DNA of 64,000 nucleotides, from contig CAVURO010000008.1 of NCBI GenBank assembly GCA_963743945.1, forward strand, positions 248,001 through 312,000, read 5' to 3'. The translations under genes were made by a program, and so were the position numbers. This stretch comes from JACOTK01 sp963743945 (GTDB lineage Bacteria > Actinomycetota > Acidimicrobiia > Acidimicrobiales > CADCSY01). The notes beneath the pieces are model-generated. The model was not told the origin of the DNA, did no database searches, and was given only the letters and a program-made list of their open reading frames with translations. Positions 56,930 to 64,000 of the stretch are shown piece by piece (position 1 is the first letter of the stretch; each line of letters begins with the position of its first letter).

Positions 56930-58215
56930 ATGAACGGTTCGGTGGTGCGGGTCGGGGTGCTCGGTTGCGGCAATGTCGGCGCAGCGCTCGTGACGTTGAT
57001 CGGTGAGCGAGCCGAGGCGATCGAGGTTCGCACGGGTCTTTCCCTCGAGGTCACGAGGGTGGCGGTTCGCAACCTCACCCGCGAGCGCGCCGTCAAGTTG
57101 CCCGAGGGCGTGCTGACCCATGACGCGGCCGAGGTCGTGAACGATCCGGACGTCGATGTCATCGTGGAGGTGATGGGTGGCATCGAGCCGGCCCGGGGGC
57201 TCCTGCTCGAGGCCCTCAAGGCCGGCAAGCCCGTGGTCACGGCCAACAAGGAGTTGCTGGCCAACTTCGGCGTGGAGTTGTTCGCCGCCGCCGAGGACGG
57301 GGGCGTCGACCTGTTGTTCGAGGCCGCGGTCGGCGGTGCGATCCCCCTCATCCGTCCGCTGCGCGAGTCGTTGGCGGGCGAGCGGATTCGCCGGGTGACG
57401 GGCATCGTGAACGGGACGACCAACTTCATCCTCACACGGATGAGCACCATGGGGGCGAGCTACGGCGACGCACTGATCGAGGCGCAGACGTTGGGCTACG
57501 CCGAACGGGACCCGACCGCCGATGTCGAGGGTTACGACGCCGGCGCCAAGGCAGCGATCATCGCGACGGTGGCCTTCGGCTCACGGGTGGTTGCGGGCGA
57601 CGTCTACCACGAGGGCATCTCGGGCGTCACCTCCGACGACATCGGCTTCGCCCATCGACTGGGATTCGAGATCAAGTTGCTGGCCGTTGCCGAACAGGGC
57701 GACGACGGACGTATCGGGGTGCGGGTTCACCCCGCCATGGTCCCCGTGACCCATCCGCTCGCGACCGTGCGCGACAGCTTCAACGCGGTGTTCGTCGAGG
57801 GGGACTCGGTGGGCGAGCTCATGCTCTACGGACGCGGCGCGGGGGGCTTCCGACGGCGAGCGCGGTGCTCGGCGACCTGATCGATGCCGCGGGCAACCTC
57901 CGGAAGAAGACCTTCGCCTCCCTGGGTCATCTGGGTCGAGCGGAGATCTGTCCCATCGACGAGATGCGCGGGCAGTACTACCTCAACACCGAGGTCTCGG
58001 ACCGGCCCGGTGTGCTGCACGAGGTCTCGGGGGTCTTCGCCCGCCATGACGTCTCGATCCAGTCGATGGAACAGGAGGGCCTGGGCGACAAGGCTCGGCT
58101 CATCTTCATCACCCACGACGCCGCGGAAGCCTCGATCCAGGCCACGTTGCACGACCTGCGAGAGCTCGATGCCGTGCGCGCCGTGACATCGATGATGCGC
58201 GTCATCGGCGCCTGA
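56930..58215 (+). CDS. hom: Homoserine dehydrogenase, frameshifted at a G-run
   Basis: About 430 residues read in two frames: Rossmann domain (VGVLGCGNVGAALV), catalytic region (KPVVTANKELLA; GGAIPLIRPLRESLAGERI; GIVNGTTNFIL; TLGYAERDPTADVEGYDA), then a break at 57841-57846, where GCGGGGGGCTTCCGACG should read with seven G to give GAGGLPTASAVLGDLIDAAG. After the join, a C-terminal ACT domain (YYLNTEVSDRPGVLHEVSG) runs to 58215. A missing G in a homopolymer is likely a sequence error, as the gene is expected to be essential. Makes homoserine for Met/Thr synthesis. Confidence 0.92.
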
Positions 58216-58285
58216 TCGACCCACCATGATCGACCCCACATGATCGACCCACCATGATCGACCCACCATGATCGACACGCCGTGA
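58212..58285 (+). repeat. 14-bp repeat forming a mini-ORF relay from hom to thrC
   Basis: Five 14-bp units start at 58212 (CTGATCGACCCACC), 58226, 58240, 58254 and 58268 (ATGATCGAC...), then GTGA at 58282. The hom stop is the TGA of the first unit. Each ATG opens a five-codon ORF (MIDPT, MIDPP, MIDPP, MIDTP) whose TGA overlaps the next ATG; the last overlaps the thrC GTG. Confidence 0.85.
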
Positions 58286-59685
58286 ACTATGTGAGCACCC
58301 GGGGGTCGGCCCCGGTCCTGAACTTTGCCGACGTGCTGCTCACAGGCCTCGCCCGAGACGGCGGCCTGTACGTTCCCGAGGGCCTGCCGACGATCGACGG
58401 TCCGACGCTGCAGTCCCTGGCCGGGCGTCCCTACGCCGAGGTGGCCGTGGAGGTCATGTGGCCCTTCGTCGATGGCTCCATCGACCGTGACGCCTTCAGC
58501 ACGATGGTCGGCGACACCTACTCCCCGGCGGTGTTCCGCCATCCCGATGTGTGTCCGTTGGTCGACCTGGGCGATCAGACCTGGCTCCTCGAGCTGTTCC
58601 ACGGCCCGACGCTTGCCTTCAAGGACGTTGCGCTCCAGCTCGTGGGGCGCCTTTTCGACCATGTCCTGTCGTCCCGGGGCGAGCGGCTCACCATCGTGGG
58701 CGCCACATCGGGGGACACGGGCTCGGCCGCCATCGAGGCCTGCCGAGATCGTGACGCGCTCGACGTGTTCATCCTGCACCCCGCCGGGCGGGTGTCGGAG
58801 GTGCAGCGGCGCCAGATGACCACGGTCGATTCGCCGAACGTGCACAACATCGCCATCGAGGGAACCTTCGACGACTGCCAGGACCTGGTGAAGGCCCTCT
58901 TCGGCGATCTCGGCTTCCGAGACGAGCTGCACCTGTCGGCGGTGAACTCGATCAACTGGGCCCGAATCCTGCCCCAAACGGTGTACTACGTGACCGCGGC
59001 GGTCGCCCTGGGGGCGCCCGAGCGGTCACTCACGTTTGCCGTGCCGACCGGCAACTTCGGCAACGTGCTGGCAGGAGACATCGCACGGCGCATGGGTCTC
59101 CCGATCGATCATCTGGTCGTCGGGTCCAACCGCAACGACATCCTCACGCGCTTTCTCGACACCGGGCTCATGGAGATGGCCGAGGTGCACCCGACCACCA
59201 GCCCGAGCATGGACATCCAGGTCTCCTCGAACTTCGAACGACTGCTCTTCGAGCTACACGGGCGTGACGGAGCGATGGTGACCCGGCTCATGGAGCAGTT
59301 TCGGGCGACCGGGCGCATGGACGTGGCCGAGGAGCGCATGGCCGAGTTGCGCAGCGTCTTCGACGGGGCCCGTCTCGACGATGCCGAGGTCGCCCAGGTG
59401 ATCGCGTCGACCTGGGAGCGCAGCGGGATGTTGATCGACCCGCACACCGCGGTGGGGCTCGGCGCGGCACAGGCGTGTCGGCGTGACCCCGACGAGGTGA
59501 TGGTCGCGCTGGCGACCGCTCATCCGGCGAAGTTCCCCGACGCGGTCGAGGCGGCAACCGGCGTGCGCCCGGCGCTGCCGACCCATCTCGCCGACCTGTT
59601 CGATCGGCCCGAGCGCATGGTCACGCTTCCGAACGATCAGGCCACGGTCGCCTCGTTCGTCCGTGAGCACGCCCGGAGCGTCTGA
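58282..59685 (+). CDS. thrC: Threonine synthase
   Basis: A 467-residue PLP enzyme of the long threonine synthase type: N-terminal YVSTRGSAP, PLP lysine in GPTLAFKDVALQL, GATSGDTGSAA, and VPTGNFGNVLAG for phosphate binding. It converts O-phosphohomoserine to threonine. The GTG start is decided by the CCGTGA overlap at the end of the 14-bp repeat chain. No thrB homologue is adjacent; see the ApgM-like gene at 60591. Confidence 0.93.
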   Translation: MNYVSTRGSAPVLNFADVLLTGLARDGGLYVPEGLPTIDGPTLQSLAGRPYAEVAVEVMWPFVDGSIDRDAFSTMVGDTYSPAVFRHPDVCPLVDLGDQTWLLELFHGPTLAFKDVALQLVGRLFDHVLSSRGERLTIVGATSGDTGSAAIEACRDRDALDVFILHPAGRVSEVQRRQMTTVDSPNVHNIAIEGTFDDCQDLVKALFGDLGFRDELHLSAVNSINWARILPQTVYYVTAAVALGAPERSLTFAVPTGNFGNVLAGDIARRMGLPIDHLVVGSNRNDILTRFLDTGLMEMAEVHPTTSPSMDIQVSSNFERLLFELHGRDGAMVTRLMEQFRATGRMDVAEERMAELRSVFDGARLDDAEVAQVIASTWERSGMLIDPHTAVGLGAAQACRRDPDEVMVALATAHPAKFPDAVEAATGVRPALPTHLADLFDRPERMVTLPNDQATVASFVREHARSV

Positions 59686-59758
59686 CCCCTGTGGCGCAGG
59701 GCCCAACTCCTATCGCAAACTCGTTGGCCGGTGCCCAAGGGTCTGCTAGGACATGGGC

Positions 59759-60541
59759 ATGACCGAAGACGTTCTGCTGATCGATGTGGCCGACAGTGTC
59801 GCCATCATCACCTTGAATCGCCCGCAAGCCCGAAATGCGCTCTCGGGCGAGCTGCTCGGAGCGCTTCCGAAGGCGATCACCGACTGCGAGAGTCGAGACG
59901 ACGTCACGGTCATGATCCTGACGGGAACCGACCCGGCGTTCTGTGCAGGGCTCGATCTCAAGGAGCTCGGTTCGGGAGGGGGAGGCTCCCTCCTGCCCGG
60001 CCCGCGGCAGGGTCCGCTGCCCGCCCGGCTCAAGCCGCTGATCGGGGCCGTCAACGGTCCGGCCATCACCGGCGGCTTCGAGCTGGCGCTCGCCTGCGAC
60101 TTCCTTGTCGCCTCCGATCGCGCTCGCTTTGCCGACACGCACGCACGGGTGGGGGTACAGCCCCTGTGGGGCCTCACGGTGCTGCTCCCACAGGCGATCG
60201 GGGTGCGTCGCGCACGCGAGATGAGCGCGACGGGCAACTTCATCGACGCCGAGACCGCCCTGTCGTGGGGCCTGGTGAACCACGTGGTCGCCCACGACGA
60301 CCTGCTCGGCTTCTGCCGTTCCCTGGCGGCGGACATCGTCGGCAGCAACGCCGCCGGGGTGCAGCGCATCATGGCCACCTACGCCGAGGGATCGATGCTC
60401 GGCCCCGGCGAGGCTTGGGACCTCGAGACCAGGGCCGGTCTCGATTGGATGATGACGGGCGGCCGGAACCTTGCCGATGATGTCGAGCAGCGACGCCAGG
60501 CCGTGGTCGAACGAGGTCGAGCGCAGAGCACCGATCGCTGA
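59759..60541 (+). CDS. Enoyl-CoA hydratase/isomerase family protein
   Basis: A 260-residue crotonase-fold enzyme. The oxyanion residues lie in NRPQARNALSGEL, FCAGLDLKELG and NGPAITGGFELALACD; the second catalytic acid position reads in ADTHARVGVQPLWG. The start at 59759 rather than 59753 is favoured by TAGGAC six bases upstream (with TTGGCC 17 bp before), i.e. leaderless. The substrate is unknown. It interrupts the threonine-related genes without sharing overlaps with them. Confidence 0.85.
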   Translation: MTEDVLLIDVADSVAIITLNRPQARNALSGELLGALPKAITDCESRDDVTVMILTGTDPAFCAGLDLKELGSGGGGSLLPGPRQGPLPARLKPLIGAVNGPAITGGFELALACDFLVASDRARFADTHARVGVQPLWGLTVLLPQAIGVRRAREMSATGNFIDAETALSWGLVNHVVAHDDLLGFCRSLAADIVGSNAAGVQRIMATYAEGSMLGPGEAWDLETRAGLDWMMTGGRNLADDVEQRRQAVVERGRAQSTDR

Positions 60542-60590
60542 AGGTGGCGCCCGTCATGTCGGCCGACGGGGTGTCCCGTAGGATCGACCC

Positions 60591-61739
60591 ATGAAGTACG
60601 TGGTCTGCATCCCCGACGGTTGTGCCGACGAACCCCTCGATGAGCTCGGCGGTCGCACGCCCCTCGGGGCAGCGGAGCTGCCCGTGCTGACCGCGCTGGC
60701 GGCTCGTGGTGAGGTGGGCCGCGCAGCGGTGATTCCCGATGGCATGCCTCCGGGCAGCGATGTCGGCAACATGAGCATCTTCGGCTACGACCCCGCCCGG
60801 TTCCATACGGGCCGGGCGCCCATCGAGGCTGCGGCGATGGGCCTGCTGCTGCGTCACGATCAGATTGCCTACCGCTGCAACCTGGTCACCATCGGTGATG
60901 ACAACACCATGGTCGACTTTGCCGGCGGCCACCCGAGCACCGAGGAGGCCATCGAGGTCATCGCGGCGTTGCAGGCCGAGCTGGGCGACGACGAGATCTC
61001 CTTTCACCCGGGGGTGCAGTACCGCCACATCCTGGTCGTGCCCGAGACGTGGGCCGATGCCGACTGCGTGCCGCCCCACGATCTGTCCGACAAGCAGGCA
61101 GTTTGGCCGACGGGCGCAGCGGCCGGTCGGCTCCGGGAGGTCATGGACGCCTCACGGGCTGTCGTGAGCGGGTTCGGGTTGAAGGCCAACCAGGTGTGGC
61201 TCTGGGGCCAGGGCCCCCAGCCGATCATGCCGAGCTTCGCCGAGGCCTACGGACTGCGGGCAAGCCTGTGCAGCGCGGTCGACCTCGTGCGAGGGCTCGG
61301 GGCGCTGACGGGCATCACGGTCGTTCCCGTCGAGGGCGCAACCGGCTGGTACGACACCAACTACGAGGGAAAGCGCGACACGGCGCTTGCCCGCCTGGCC
61401 GGCGGCGATGATCTGTTCGTCCTGCACGTGGAGGCGACCGACGAGGCCGGTCATGCCGGCAACGTCGCCGAGAAGGTGCGCGCCCTCGAGAACTGGGACC
61501 GGCGCATCCTCGGGCCGCTGGTCGAGGGCCTCGACGCGCTCGGCCCGTGGCGCCTGCTGCTCCTGCCCGACCACGCGACGCCCCTCGCCCTCAAGACCCA
61601 CACCTCCGACCCGGTGCCGTGGCTGCTGGTGGACTCGACCACCGCAGGCGCCGGTGGCATCTACACGGAGGCGGGTGTTGCGGAGCTTCCCGTGACGGCC
61701 GGCCATGAGCTCATGGCGATGCTGACGGGTCGCCTGTGA
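60591..61739 (+). CDS. ApgM-family phosphoglycerate mutase / proposed homoserine kinase
   Basis: A 382-residue alkaline-phosphatase superfamily protein of the archaeal-type, cofactor-independent phosphoglycerate mutase family: metal-site PDGCADEPL and the nucleophile Ser in SDVGNMSIFGYDP, then VEATDEAGHAGNVAEKV and LPDHATPL. A branch of this family found next to threonine genes has been proposed to be a homoserine kinase. With hom and thrC nearby and no GHMP-type thrB in sight, that role is likely here. ATG 60591 has TAGGAT six bases upstream (leaderless). The stop overlaps the rhomboid gene (GTGA). Confidence 0.82.
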   Translation: MKYVVCIPDGCADEPLDELGGRTPLGAAELPVLTALAARGEVGRAAVIPDGMPPGSDVGNMSIFGYDPARFHTGRAPIEAAAMGLLLRHDQIAYRCNLVTIGDDNTMVDFAGGHPSTEEAIEVIAALQAELGDDEISFHPGVQYRHILVVPETWADADCVPPHDLSDKQAVWPTGAAAGRLREVMDASRAVVSGFGLKANQVWLWGQGPQPIMPSFAEAYGLRASLCSAVDLVRGLGALTGITVVPVEGATGWYDTNYEGKRDTALARLAGGDDLFVLHVEATDEAGHAGNVAEKVRALENWDRRILGPLVEGLDALGPWRLLLLPDHATPLALKTHTSDPVPWLLVDSTTAGAGGIYTEAGVAELPVTAGHELMAMLTGRL

Positions 61740-62614
61740 CCGAAGAGGCTCGGCCCTCGACCACCGAGGGAGCCTCGGGGTGGGCCTGCTATCGCCACCC
61801 CAAACGAGGCTGTGGGGTGCGGTGCAACCGCTGCGAGCGACCCATCTGTCCCGAGTGCATGATCAGCGCCCCCGTCGGGTTCCAGTGTCCGCCATGCGTG
61901 AAGGCGGCGCCTCCGGTCGTGTCGATCCACACGCTTCCGATCTATCGACCCCTCGTCACGATCGGCATCATCGTGGCGGCCGTCGTGGCGTTCCTTCCCT
62001 CCCTCGGCAGCGGCTCGGGGATGCTCGATGGCGGCGGGTCGCTCGCCGAGCGACTGGCGCTGTTCGGTCCCTACGTGGCAGAGGGCGAGTGGTGGCGGCT
62101 CTTCACATCGGGATTCGTCCACTACGGGCTCATGCACCTGGTGTTCAACATGGCGATCCTCTATCAGCTCGGTTCGCAGATCGAACCGGTGCTCGGCAGA
62201 TTTCGCTTCGCGCTCGTCTATGTCGCCGGCCTGCTCGGCGGTTCGCTCGGCGCCCTGGTGCTCGACCCGTTGGCGCTGACCGGCGGCGCCTCGGGGGCGG
62301 TCTTCGGACTGATGGCGGCGTCGCTCGTCGTGTTGCACACTCGGGGGGCGAACCTGCGTCAGTCGGGTCTGCCCACCCTGCTGGTCGTGAACCTGCTGAT
62401 CACCTTCGTGGTGCCGGGCATCTCGATCGGTGGTCACCTGGGCGGCCTGACGGGCGGGGGACTTGCAGGGGCACTGATGATGGTCGGGGCGGTCGAGGGG
62501 TCCGGATCCGATCGGACGACCTCGTCGGTCGAGCTGGTCCGTTCGGCCACGGTGCTTGTCCTGATCGGCTCGTTGTTGTTCACCTGCCTCGCGGTTGCGT
62601 CGAACCCGCTTTGA
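61736..62614 (+). CDS. Rhomboid-family intramembrane serine protease with N-terminal zinc finger
   Basis: A 292-residue protein. Residues 15-60 form a B-box-like zinc finger (CYRHPKRGCGVRCNRCERPI, then CPECM and CPPC). Then the rhomboid core of six to seven helices with HLVFNMAILYQLG, the catalytic Ser in GGASGAVFGLMA and the His in GGHLGGLTGG. It should cleave membrane proteins within the bilayer. The GTG start overlaps the ApgM-like stop. Confidence 0.9.
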   Translation: MTEEARPSTTEGASGWACYRHPKRGCGVRCNRCERPICPECMISAPVGFQCPPCVKAAPPVVSIHTLPIYRPLVTIGIIVAAVVAFLPSLGSGSGMLDGGGSLAERLALFGPYVAEGEWWRLFTSGFVHYGLMHLVFNMAILYQLGSQIEPVLGRFRFALVYVAGLLGGSLGALVLDPLALTGGASGAVFGLMAASLVVLHTRGANLRQSGLPTLLVVNLLITFVVPGISIGGHLGGLTGGGLAGALMMVGAVEGSGSDRTTSSVELVRSATVLVLIGSLLFTCLAVASNPL

Positions 62615-62949
62615 CGCGACATCGACCTGCGACCCGACCAACGACGTCACGGGTGAGCGAAAGAGTTGTGAGTTCTCGCAGGCGCGGGCTATGCTGAGAA
62701 CGCATCACTTGCCACTTCGGTTGCAACCCCGTGACGAGCGCAGGGTACCCGTTGTTGGTTTCTCAAGCTTGACAAGGTTCGGTCCTTTTCTCTCTTGGTC
62801 CTCTTCGCCACCACCCTTCCGGGCAAAGACCGGCAGGGGCAACATCGGCGAGTGAAGCAGCGGTACGCCACCTATTTTGGTGCTGGTGGCCGGGGGCCAA
62901 ACGTGCGTCACGTCCGTGGGACGGCGCACATGCAGACAAAGGGGAGTTC
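62615..62949 (+). promoter_or_regulatory. 335-bp rho leader with promoter, hairpin and possible uORF
   Basis: No gene is seen here. TTGTGA (62666-62671), an 18-bp spacer and TATGCT (62690-62695) make a promoter with start near 62702, giving a 5' leader of about 250 nt. Close to the end, GTGCG-TCA-CGTCC-GTG-GGACG-G-CGCAC (62903-62929) forms a two-part hairpin just before the ribosome binding site. Long leaders of rho genes in other bacteria mediate Rho autoregulation. Confidence 0.55.
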
Positions 62950-62953
62950 ATGA
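62930..62953 (+). other. Possible 7-codon uORF overlapping the rho start
   Basis: ATG 62930 opens MQTKGSS and its TGA overlaps the rho ATG as ATGA. It contains the AAAGGGGAG ribosome binding site of rho. It follows directly after the hairpin at 62903-62929. Translation is unproven. Confidence 0.3.
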
Positions 62954-64000
62954 GTGATTCGGTTCTGGAGCGTTCGGTTCTCGAGCGTAAGGAGCGAGAT
63001 GAGCTTCAGCTGATCGCGAGGGCAATGGGAGCGTCACCGACGTCCCGGGCGCGCAAGGCCGATCTTGTCGACCTCATCCTCACGACAGCGGGCATCATCT
63101 CGGTCCCCGGGGAGACCCTCGACTCGGCGCCGACCGAGCCGGTCGTGCGCCGAGCGTCGAATGCCCGCACGTCCGCTCCGCTCGTCGGGGCACCGGAGCT
63201 CGACGCGGCAGCGCCGGTCGCCGGAACATCTGGTGACATGCTCGTGTTCGAGGCCAGGGAGTTCTCCGAGGCCGGGGACAGCGCCGATCGAGCCCCATCC
63301 GAGTCCTCGAGCGAAGACGCCGTTCCTTCGCCGGACGCGCCTGCCGGCAACTCGGGCCACGAGACCTTTCACAGCGACATGCTCGACACCGATCCCGATC
63401 CGGACACCGGCTCGAGTGCGGACTCCGTTACGAGTGCGGACGCCGGCTCGGGTGCATGGGCAAACGGCGAGTCCACCCCGAACGGCTCAGGGTCCGACTC
63501 ATCAGGATCCGACTCATCAGGGTCCGACGCCGGCAGGTCCGACTCATCGGGGTCCGACGGAGAGGCCACCGACGTCGTCGCGACGCCCGCGGAGCTCGCC
63601 GGTGAGCCGTCCGAGGTCGATCAGGACCAGGGCACGGGAGCTTCCAACGGCAACGGAGGGGCCCGGCGCCCGAACGGTCCTCGCGGACCCGGAGGCGGTG
63701 ACCGACCGCGCCAGGACCGACCGCGCAATGAACAGGACCGACCGCGCAATGACGACGCCGACGGTGAACCCGGCAACCGCCGGCGTCGACGCCGAGGTCG
63801 AGGCGAGCAGCGACCGGAACGAGGCGAGCAACGACCGGAACGAGGCGAGCAACGGCCCGACGAGCAGTGGACCGGCGAGCCGATCGCCTGCGAGGGACTG
63901 CTCGACCTCCGCGACGACGGTTACGGCTTCGTCCGGACCAAGGGTTACCTCGCCGGCGCCGACGACGTCTACGTCTCGGTGAAGCAGACCCGCCAGTTCG
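62950..64000 (+). CDS. rho: Transcription termination factor Rho, partial
   Basis: The first 350 residues of Rho; the ATPase core is beyond the right edge. Residues 10-55 are the Rho N-terminal SAP-like domain (RDELQLIARAMGASPTSRAR, then KADLVDLILTTAGI). A long disordered insertion follows, with SGSDSSGSD-type repeats and an Arg-rich RGEQRPE repeat before the RNA-binding cold-shock-like domain starts (GEPIACEGLLDLRDDGYGFV). Such acidic and Arg-rich insertions are typical of actinobacterial Rho. ATG 62950 has a strong ribosome binding site. Confidence 0.93.
   Translation, partial: MSDSVLERSVLERKERDELQLIARAMGASPTSRARKADLVDLILTTAGIISVPGETLDSAPTEPVVRRASNARTSAPLVGAPELDAAAPVAGTSGDMLVFEAREFSEAGDSADRAPSESSSEDAVPSPDAPAGNSGHETFHSDMLDTDPDPDTGSSADSVTSADAGSGAWANGESTPNGSGSDSSGSDSSGSDAGRSDSSGSDGEATDVVATPAELAGEPSEVDQDQGTGASNGNGGARRPNGPRGPGGGDRPRQDRPRNEQDRPRNDDADGEPGNRRRRRRGRGEQRPERGEQRPERGEQRPDEQWTGEPIACEGLLDLRDDGYGFVRTKGYLAGADDVYVSVKQTRQF

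Noticed and set aside
63490..63560. Short GGGTCCGACTCATC repeats as an intergenic repeat
   Set aside because: They lie in frame within rho and encode the Ser/Gly/Asp insertion.

Overview
The window is very G+C-rich, tightly packed DNA from an actinobacterium. A whiB regulator beside a pdtaS-type histidine kinase, a mycofactocin locus, a CtpE-type calcium pump, the phosphomutase/DUF3090/SCO1664 trio, DUF3107 and DUF5317 proteins and widespread GTG starts with 4-base ATGA/GTGA overlaps all fit an actinobacterium. The lineage is probably outside the classical mycobacteria and Streptomyces, and Acidimicrobiia is my best guess from gene content, not a proven placement. No rRNA, CRISPR array or intact insertion sequence was seen. 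One tRNA gene is present (tRNA-Arg, anticodon CCG).

Layout. 1-8.4 kb: mycofactocin locus. mftA, mftB, mftC, two FadH/OYE-type flavin oxidoreductases (one frameshifted), an ETF-alpha-like protein and a FixC-like dehydrogenase run leftward; mftF diverges to the right. 8.4-19.8 kb: a secreted subtilase, a CtpE-like P-type ATPase, an ArsC-fold protein, then a leftward group with TldD/TldE, a GT4 glycosyltransferase and a DUF5317 membrane protein. 19.8-26.5 kb: a complete System I cytochrome c maturation operon (ccmA-B-C-D-E-F-GH-I), with CcmG and CcmH in one open frame. 26.5-32.7 kb: SixA-like phosphatase, cysteine desulfurase and a SufR-like regulator divergent from an Mrp/ApbC Fe-S carrier, then DUF3107 and two ArsA/Get3-type ATPases. 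32.8-38.6 kb: PHP phosphoesterase, PdtaS, WhiB, a lipid kinase and the housekeeping ETF (etfB-etfA) with a strong terminator. 38.7-41.8 kb: zinc uptake operon (znuA-C-B) ending in zur. 41.8-47.6 kb: conserved actinobacterial SCO1664/DUF3090/phosphomutase operon, family 5 uracil-DNA glycosylase, TSUP permease and F420-type beta subunit. 47.8-53.3 kb: second subtilase, then an apparently iron-regulated FTR1 permease, a cupredoxin lipoprotein, a 91-residue CxxCH protein, a DUF692 (MNIO) enzyme and its partner domain. 53.3-55.1 kb: two toxin-antitoxin modules; the second lies inside a small element bounded by 52-bp direct repeats of the tRNA-Arg 3' half. 55.2-61.7 kb: response regulator, lysA, hom (frameshifted), thrC, an enoyl-CoA hydratase and an ApgM-family protein that may be the missing homoserine kinase. 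61.7-64 kb: rhomboid protease and the start of rho.

Three themes stand out. First, the FTR1-cupredoxin-CxxCH protein-MNIO run may be an uncharacterised metal-linked RiPP or protein-modification system. Second, several gene junctions carry short tandem repeats built around an NTGA stop/start overlap, with 14- or 17-bp periods; at response regulator-lysA and hom-thrC they form chains of overlapping mini-ORFs that could relay ribosomes between genes. Third, a minimal tRNA-anchored element carries only a HigBA-like module and an excisionase remnant.

Three apparent frameshifts (OYE2 near 4766, hom at 57841-57846, excisionase remnant at 54920-54925) are single-base changes in G/C runs, so sequencing or assembly error must be weighed against true mutation.
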